A stretch of DNA of 64,000 nucleotides from Alternaria dauci (Eukaryota > Ascomycota > Dothideomycetes > Pleosporales > Pleosporaceae): positions 3,410,001-3,474,000 of the forward strand of contig NC_091273.1 of assembly GCF_042100115.1 (NCBI RefSeq). Reading direction: 5' to 3'. How positions within the stretch are numbered: the stretch's first letter is position 1; each line of letters begins with the position of its first letter. A model generated the notes under the pieces. That model did not search any database. It had not been told where the DNA came from and saw only the letters and a list, made by a program, of their open reading frames with translations. This document shows, piece by piece, positions 56,910 through 64,000 of the stretch. The position numbers and the translations under genes were made by a program.

Positions 56910-57084
56910 GAGGTTGTTGGTTATCACAATGGAATGCAACGAGATGGTACAATGAGACAGAGCTTCGCGACGAACTGGCAAGATGGTACTTTTGGTGGAT
57001 ATTCTACTCCAACGTCTATTTTGGTAAGAACGGTATTGGCTAGAGTGTTGGCTAGAACGGAACGGATACAATGATCTAGTCAGC

Positions 57085-60000
57085 TTAGGCCCACATAGCC
57101 CTGAACTTGGTATCAAATTCTTCCTTGAGAGCTTTGAACGCCTTCAGTACGTTCAACAAGCCCTCGCCTTCCTCCCAAGCCGGCGGCTCATTCTTCTCGT
57201 CATCGTCCTCAGCATCCCAGCTCTCCTCGACTTCAGATTCGCTGGAGGAGCTGCCCATCTCGTCCTCCCATGACTCTTCGACCTTCTTCTTGAGCTTCTT
57301 CTTAGGCTGGATCGTCAACTCCTGCTTAACGGCACCCTTGCCTGACGAAGCGGTCGTGGCTGCGCTGGCCTCTGTCGCAGTGTCGCTTGGTAGCATCTTG
57401 TCTTCACGGTTCTCTTCCTCGTCGTCTCCACCACCTCGGACGTCGATGAAGTCGAGATCAGACTCTGTTGCAAGACCCAAGAAGCTCGACAAGCTCGTAG
57501 TAATAGTAGCGAGCGTCATACTCAGATCGTTCAAGACGAACCATACATCTCCACGACGAATCTTGTTGGCTGTGATAAGAGCGTTGACGTCACCGTGCTG
57601 GAAGAAATCATACAGATAAGCATTCAGCGGTAGATCGGAGTCTTCAGGGTAGAGACCGACGTGAGGTACGACGGCTTCTTCAAGGAACACACCAGCACGG
57701 CTAGTACTGCACAGGTCGTGGATGGACTCAAACTTGTCGTCGTACCCTGAAAGGGCAACGAACGTAGAACGAGCCTTCACGTTCTGGTTCCGAGCCTTCT
57801 CCGAGACATCACCACCAACTGTGACATCTGTCAATGGCAGAGTGTTGTCCGGCTCCTGAACATGCTGGTCGACGAAAGTGCGCACGTAAGCTGTGAAGAT
57901 GTCGAGTGTAGTCTTGTTGTGACGGCGCAATACGTTCGCGGCGTGCTCTGGCATCGAAGGTAGAAACACAAGCGAGGGGCTCTTCTTGACTACCTCGCGT
58001 ACGTACTCTTCATCAGCCTGTCGACAATGACGCCGACCGAAAAGGTGCGACATTGTGAGCATGAGTTCACGCAAGACTGTCTCCTTGTTTGTATCGATCT
58101 TGGCGCAGAGCTCGTGGAAGTATCCGTCCTTGAGCAGCGCGTGGAAGGCAAACGATGAGTTTTCTGTGAAGTAGAGATGCGACACAGCACCTGCAAAGTT
58201 TAGAGGCACACCCTGGGCGTCCAGAAGGTGTTGTCTCCGAAGATATTCAATCGAGAAGCGCAGATGGTGTAGGACTGTCATCTTCGCGTCTTCTCCGCCA
58301 AGGTAGAGTCTTGGCTGTGAGAGCAAGGAATTGACGCATCGGACGGCAAACGGCGCATTCTCGGACGAGTTCAGCAGTGTAAACAGACGTAGCACCAGAG
58401 TTGTCGTGATGGGGAAGTGTCCGTTGAGGTCAGGAAGTCGGGAGCTGATGAGTTTATGTATCTTGCTCAAAGACACTCCATGGAAGACGACATTTCCCAG
58501 CATGTCGAAGCCTCGACGACCGGCACGACCAGCGGCCTGACGGAAGTTTAGTGCGGTTAAGAAGACCGAGTCTCCCGAAAAGACCACAGTCTTACATGGC
58601 ATGTTGATACCGAGAGCAAGTGTACCAGTCGCAATCACGACACGCAAATATCCCTTTCGGAAGAGCATCTCAACGCAGTACCTGTACTTTCGGTTCATAC
58701 CAGCATGATGGACACCGATACCGCGCATGAGACCGTCGATAAGCCACTCTTCAACCCCGCGATAGCGTAGCTCTTTCGCGTGTACAGCAAACTCTTCTTG
58801 CGACAACTTCTTGTGGTCTGCAAAGTGAAATCCATCGAGAGGTTTGTTTGGATCGAATGAAGCAAAGGCGCTGACTTCGACGTTGGCGGCCTCTTTCATC
58901 TGATCCTGCTTGGTCATGCCCTTGGAGGCGTCTCCACGAAGACCTTGCTTCTCTCGTCTCGCGACCTCCTTCTTCCAGTCCTCCCACTGTTGCAACTTGA
59001 TCTTCCATTTCGGGCTTGTCTCCTTCCAGGCGACTTCAGCATCCACGAGTTGCTTCATGAGCGTTTGGCACATCTTCTCGCAGATTGCGCGATCATAGTT
59101 GAAGATGATACCTGGAAGTGCATCTTGCTGTTGTAGATCAGCTAATAGAGGAAGTATGCTGGAGATGTCGTGATTAATCTCCATGCCCAGTTCATCCAGT
59201 TGCCCCTCGTTATCCACGCCATCTTCTGTGGCATCCTCGCTCATTTGTTGCTCTTGAAAGCCAGCCAATGACTTGCTGAGATCCTTGCGGACTTCAGCGA
59301 AAGGCGACTTGTCGTCCGCCATCCAAGCAGTCAGAAGCTTTTTGAGGCCAGACTGCCAGTTGATTATGTCTGCCTTCTTAATAACTGTTGGCAGGATTGA
59401 GGAGGGATCCAGAGACTTGTCGACCGGGTATTCGGCTGTCTGGAATTTAGTCATACTCTGCCATAGCGTAAGGCAGTCTCGTGCTTCGAGGGACAGATCG
59501 CTGGGCAGTCCGCGAGTGCGGTTGATCAAACTGGCTACAGGATGAAGGAAGGCGAAGTCCTTGTGCTCGTCCAACCCAAGCTGTGCAAATGAACGGTTGC
59601 TCGGAAGTGGCAGGTAACTGGCTGCACTGCGTTTGGGGGGCGGGGTGTACACGAACTTCCGAAGATCAGAATACCTATGCGGATGTTGCACCATCACCAA
59701 CTCGTTGCCAGCAGCTTTTTGGGTAGCTGACAGCCAGTCGTTGAAAGACTCTGCATTGCCGATAGTAGCAGAGAGGGCGATGATAGGGCAAGGAGCCATG
59801 AGAAGCAGTTGCTCCCAGATCAAACCGTCTTCGGCTTGACCAATACAGTGGACTTCGTCGAAGATAATCCACTTGACTCTCTCGGACCAACTCTTCGCGT
59901 TACTAGGAGCCAGCAACATGATCTGCAAGATGTGGGGAACTGTCACGAGAATTTGACATCCAGTGGGGTTGTTGATCCTGTAGTCTCGGGTGTGAATGCC

Positions 60001-62557
60001 CCATACAGATTGACTGTACTTGTAGTTCTTTGAGAACCGTGCCTGAATCTCAGCGGCGATTTGGTTGACCAGAGCTTTAGTGGGAGCAACATATACAAGA
60101 ACGTCGTCGTTGTTCGCTTCCAAGACTTGTTTCATGGCGTAGAACGAGATGAATGTCTTACCCGCTGACGTCGGCGCGATAACGAGCAGACTGCGGCGTG
60201 CATCAATCTCGTCTAGCACACGTCGCTGCCACGCATCTGGCTCGAAGGGTACACGGGAGTCTGGTGCCGAATCGATAGTACGGTCGAAGTACGGTCCGCA
60301 ATGAAGAAGTTGGAACTCCTCTGGTGAAAGGGTCAAGGCTAGGTTCGACACGACAGTCTCGTCCAGCGCAAACTTGAAAGGCAATTTCCGGTCGCCTTGC
60401 TCTGCTGGAATTTGCAGTTTTGGTAGCTTCAGACGCTCCACTGTTATGGTGAGACACTTTGCAATCGTCTTGGTGACAGTCGCATAGTTGCAAAGAGTCC
60501 GCGCAGTGTCGAACAAAAGTGCAGCGACGTAAAGGCCCTTCTCTTTGGCATCGTCGCGACAGAAACGTACCCACATTTCCAGGAGTACGTTCAGCATGTA
60601 CATGCGAACATCAGGTCCAATGACTTGGCGTTGAGCCTCATTGCGGTCGGCCAGATACTGCCTGGCTTTGTTGTATCTTGAAGCGAGGTCGACTTGCTTC
60701 TCCAGGCCTGCGCACGACACTGTCCAGGCTTGATACCATTGCTTCGCATTCTCCTCGTCTTTGCGCTTGGAGCTGGCGGCAATGTTGGCAAGCATGGCCT
60801 CTTTCGATGCGTTGATGTTCTTGGTGCTCTGTCTTGACACTTGCTTCGGCCGCTTGTTCTCGGTGGTCTGGGTTGGTGTCATGGATTTTGCCTGGCCTGC
60901 TTTCGACTTGTCGCCGAGCGTGATGGTCTCTGGGTCCAGTACTTTACCAACGGCATTCGTTAGACTGGCGGCGTACGACGTCATCTCAGCCATAAAGAAC
61001 TGGTTTCGCCGCAGAGCCTTCTTCGCTATCTTGGGGTCTTTTTCGACGACAACCTTTGCTTTTTGGTTCAGTGACCTTTGGTTGTGCCAATGTGTGGCTT
61101 CGTGGAAAATGTTGGCAGTAGTGGTATCTGGCTTGCCCCCCGACTTTGATACCTCTAGTTTGATAGGGGACAGATGTGGGTCGAAAACACTGTTCGAGAA
61201 AGGTAGAACCTTGTACGCAGAAGTCTCCTCATCAGCATCGTTGGCTGCAGTAGAGTCTTCACTCGCTGCTGAAGAAGCTTGTGGCTGAGACGGAATATCA
61301 GGAGCATCCAAAGCTGCTGTAGCCTTGATTAGAATCTGCAGGTGTTCGCTGTGCTCCGTTTTTGGGTTGCGGGCACATGATGCGAGAAGCCGTCCATCAA
61401 TGAGATCTGCAAGATCGCAATCAGGGTGACCTTTGAATGCCTCTGCCCATGCCGGACTACCAATGAACTTGCGTGCCTCATAACAGAAATTCAAGATGAA
61501 AGATCTGACTTCATCCGGGATGTCACCATGCTTGATGACGCGATCAGACAGAGGAAGCTCTGAGAGTAATGCGGTATGTTGCAGCAACACAGAGGAGAGG
61601 TTGGCGTTGGAAGCTGCCAGCTTCGAAGCTACTAATACCGTCAGGTATTCGCGCTCAGTCAGAAGTCGATCGCAAGACGTCCTGATAGTCTGCAAAAAGC
61701 CGCGCATATGCGATAGATCGACGACGTCAGTCAATCGCTTGTTTGTATGAGGTTCCTAGATGAAATGATTAGCAAAGAAGCAAGGCAGAGGCGGCACTAC
61801 CCGGAGAATGCTGATAGTGCTGCAAGCTACATACAGCTGATGAGACATCAAGCGTCATCGAACGAGCATGCTCGAGAACAGTTGTGATGACCTTTGTGTC
61901 GGCCCACTCCAGTCCATTTACCAGTGCGGCGCTGTATCCCCGCTGCATCATGCTATATATGAATGTGCGGAAAGACGTCTTGTACTCTTGTTGCCGCTCC
62001 TGCTTACTGCTATCCTCGCCTTGGAAGGAGTCGAGATCCTTGTGTTGGATCAACCTCTTACGGATATCGACGAACGAGGCTCCATCATGACACAAGACGA
62101 AATAAATGTCTGTAGCCCGTAGGTACTCGGCAAACGCATCTGAGGATATTGATGGAAAGGTATTGATCTCAATCTCTGGGACAACGTCTGGTAGGTTGAC
62201 CTTGAGATGGCGAATGATGGCTGCTCGTGCGAGCAGGTATTTTTCGCTAATCTCCGGTGAGGCATCCTGGGGTACGCAAAGATCCTGATGTTCGTCGAAG
62301 AAAGCAATATGAAAGTTGCAGGCTCGAGATACGAGGCCCTGTAGGAACCTCTCAACCACATATGAGGCGTGCAATAATTGATATCCAGGATCGAAGTCGA
62401 TATGTGGGTCGCTAAAACACTGAAGCAGCAGTGATTCGCCGTGTACGAGAAACCGCTCACTACCTGCAAAGTCGCCAACCAGGTCGACCCGGCGGCTGTA
62501 GAGATTTGAGTACCATTGGAGGACCTGCGCCTCGGTACCCTGGTTGTTGGCAGCCAT
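57085..62557 (-). CDS. DDX60-like Ski2-family helicase
   Basis: Exons 62557-61835 and 61755-57085 encode 1797 aa. The 79 nt intron has donor GTATGT and a GCTAATC branch site. The N-terminal 700 residues are the extended DDX60-type region without a catalytic domain. The helicase core shows motif I APTSAGKTF (about 771), motif II FDEVHCIG (about 876), motif III ALSATIGN (about 907), and motif VI QAAGRAGRRGFD (about 1319), a Ski2-like set. A C-terminal helical region and an acidic tail (runs of Glu/Asp near 1740-1765) follow. In mammals DDX60 is an interferon-induced cytoplasmic RNA helicase linked to antiviral sensing and RNA decay; fungal homologues are widespread, but their role is little known. 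It ends 175 bp from the exonuclease gene (convergent). Confidence 0.94.
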
Positions 62558-63520
62558 GCTGGGTGGTCTGCAAGAGGGTGAAGGGTGAGCGGTGGTCAGA
62601 AGAGTGGTGAAAGAATGTTTGTCCCCTCAATCGTCTAGATAGTGGCAGGTGCGTGCAAGTGGATAGCCGCTGGTGGCGGATAGTGGGACTGTCGATCCTG
62701 TGCCAAGTCCCGGAACAGCTTCGCAGTTTAGCCCGAATGACTAGGTCTTCTTGTGCCTCGGTAAGAGTCTAACACAGCCAGGTGGAATAGACGTAAAACT
62801 GGTAACTTGTTGCATGTAAACACGTACGTTGATTGTAAATGTACGTAGTGTCGATTGGAAGGGAGTGGGGACAGAGGCCTGGCTTCTGCGGATCTGGAAA
62901 AGCCGAAAAGCCTGACGCGACTAGTGCGCGCTAATGGGGTAAGCGAGCTGGAAAGGTAGCACGAGCGTCAATGGCCCGCGGATATTGCTATTGAAACCTA
63001 GATTTCGACGGTAGATTAGGTGGAGCCTGAATATACTCGTGTAGTCGTCCGTTAAATCTCAGCTGCAACGCGCTGCGTCAAAGTCTCTGCAGTTTCGTTC
63101 CAACACAAAGGCAAGTGGTACATCACAGCTGTGTGCAGAAAAACAAATCCGTTTTGAAAATGGTGTGACTTTTGCGTCGAAGAAAACATATTCGTGAGGA
63201 CTGTGCCTGCTCCTGCAATGGCAATACAAGTAACAAAGTTTGCGCCTATAAACGCACACTGTGTCAAGATATGCAGCAGCCTGCAAGGAGTATCCGACCG
63301 CCTCCATGAGCCTGCGTAGACTGACTAACATACACTCAAAAGAAGTCACGACACCTTGTTTGCTTCGGAGCCCATTGCGTGTGAAGACAAGTGCTCGACT
63401 GAACACACGGGTATGCAAGACCAGAATACTAAAAGAAGAGAAGCCGAAATCGTGCCGATCCAACGTGGCATGGTGGGTGCTGTACAGGTAAAAGCAAGTC
63501 TTGCTTCTGTTCAAGTAAGG
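62558..63520. other. intergenic region
   Basis: This is the upstream region of the DDX60-like gene. A 151-codon minus-strand frame at 63059-63514 has no domain and was not accepted. I see no other gene. Confidence 0.45.
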
Positions 63521-63843
63521 TCAGACGCTGCTGGAGTCGGCTGAGAGTTTTGTGCTCACCAGGAGTACCCCACTACCCCAGAGTTCAGATATCTAGTGGA
63601 GCAAGGAACTCGAGCTTGGCAGGTGATTAGCTACATCTAGTATGTTTCTACAGTCTAGCTTACCGAGACGAGACGATTCCAGTGCGCTGGACTAGGCGGT
63701 GGCTGAGGGGGAGGAGAAGGCGGGTCATCTCTCGAGCGGTCTTGCGGCGGTACGGACATGGATGAGCTTGGTAGGACATGGACAGAGTGTGCATTGACGA
63801 GCTCAAAGACGTTGTCCATTGAGGAACCCATCGTGATGCCCAT
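63521..63843 (-). CDS. possible small gene of unknown function
   Basis: The start GCCACCATGG (ATG at 63843) is a perfect eukaryotic initiation context. The first exon, 63843-63664, encodes MGITMGSSMDNVFELVNAHS and then a Pro/Ser-rich segment (PSPPPQPPPSP). It is followed by donor GTAAGC and an acceptor at 63593, then exon 63592-63521, giving 83 aa. The last part could instead splice again at GTGAGC (63559), which would lead into another short exon near 63480. No family is recognised and no domain is seen. The good start and in-phase intron favour a gene, but it could be a non-coding transcript. Confidence 0.5.
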
Positions 63844-64000
63844 GGTGGCCGTTTGGTGATTTGGAAGATGGTTGAAAAGTACGAGTATGGTAGAAGTCAG
63901 AGTGAGGCTTGAGATATGGTAGTCCAGAAACTATCTTGCTGAGAGAGTGAAGATTTTTGTGAAGGACAAAACACTAACGCAGTGTCGACATTAAATAGTC

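Noticed and set aside
63059..63514. 151-codon minus-strand frame near the right edge
   Set aside because: Composition and lack of motifs suggest chance, and it overlaps no plausible gene structure.
1..64000. CRISPR arrays, bacterial operons, tRNA or rRNA genes, complete transposons
   Set aside because: None was recognised on either strand. The intron-rich genes show this is nuclear fungal DNA, so prokaryotic features are not expected.

Overview
This is nuclear DNA of a filamentous ascomycete, probably a dothideomycete and perhaps Pleosporales (the class and order are inferences from gene content and style; I could not run a search). The signs are short introns, mostly 46-160 nt, with GT-AG ends and CTAAC/CTGAC/CTAAT branch sites; Pezizomycotina-type families (Zn2Cys6 activator, fungal rhodopsin-like membrane protein, secreted BBE oxidoreductase, F-box-like proteins, small cysteine-rich secreted protein); and genes of both strands separated by 0.1-4 kb of non-coding sequence. 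I see no operon, CRISPR array, rRNA, tRNA, virus or intact transposon.

Layout. 1-3.1 kb: no supported gene. 3.2-6.1 kb: Zn2Cys6 transcription factor (-). 8.2-9.1 kb: WW-domain protein (+). 9.7-10.4 kb: Yar1-like ankyrin protein (-). 10.4-14.7 kb: gene desert. 14.7-19.5 kb: Rad9/Crb2-type checkpoint mediator (-). 20.2-20.8 kb: succinate dehydrogenase subunit C (-). 21.6-23.0 kb: WDR89-like WD40 protein (+). 23.5-25.1 kb: F-box-like orphan (+). 26.0-26.4 kb: eight-cysteine secreted protein (+). 26.8-27.1 kb: RING-finger relic with an in-frame stop. 28.0-31.8 kb: nine-exon HerA/FtsK-like ATPase (+). 31.9-33.2 kb: rhodopsin-like membrane protein (-). 34.7-36.4 kb: secreted FAD oxidoreductase (+). 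37.0-37.6 kb: small unknown membrane protein (-). 38.4-38.9 kb: second F-box-like protein (+). 39.3-42.5 kb: glucosidase II alpha (-). 42.8-43.5 kb: nucleoside diphosphate kinase (+). 43.9-48.2 kb: giant protein with a POT1/Cdc13-like C-terminal domain (-). 48.7-50.4 kb: amidase (-), divergent from an MFS transporter at 51.2-52.9 kb (+). 53.2-54.0 kb: secreted, probably GPI-anchored PEBP-family protein (-). 54.8-56.9 kb: DEDDy 3'-5' exonuclease with two HRDC-like domains (+). 57.1-62.6 kb: DDX60-like Ski2-family helicase (-). 63.5-63.8 kb: possible small gene (-).

How the genes fit together. Most are housekeeping genes: respiration (SDHC), ER glycoprotein quality control (glucosidase II), nucleotide balance (NDK), and ribosomal protein chaperoning (Yar1-like). 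Several are nuclear genome-maintenance proteins (Rad9/Crb2, the POT1/Cdc13-like protein, the exonuclease-HRDC protein), but they are spaced along the window and nothing shows a shared operon-like unit. The clearest functional pair is the amidase and MFS transporter, which share a 0.78 kb divergent promoter with five GATA-factor core sites. The least ordinary block is 26.0-33.2 kb, where a secreted cysteine-rich protein, a broken RING gene and a poorly described HerA/FtsK-like ATPase lie together.

Exon models were made by hand from reading frame, splice phase and branch sites. Lengths quoted are for those models.
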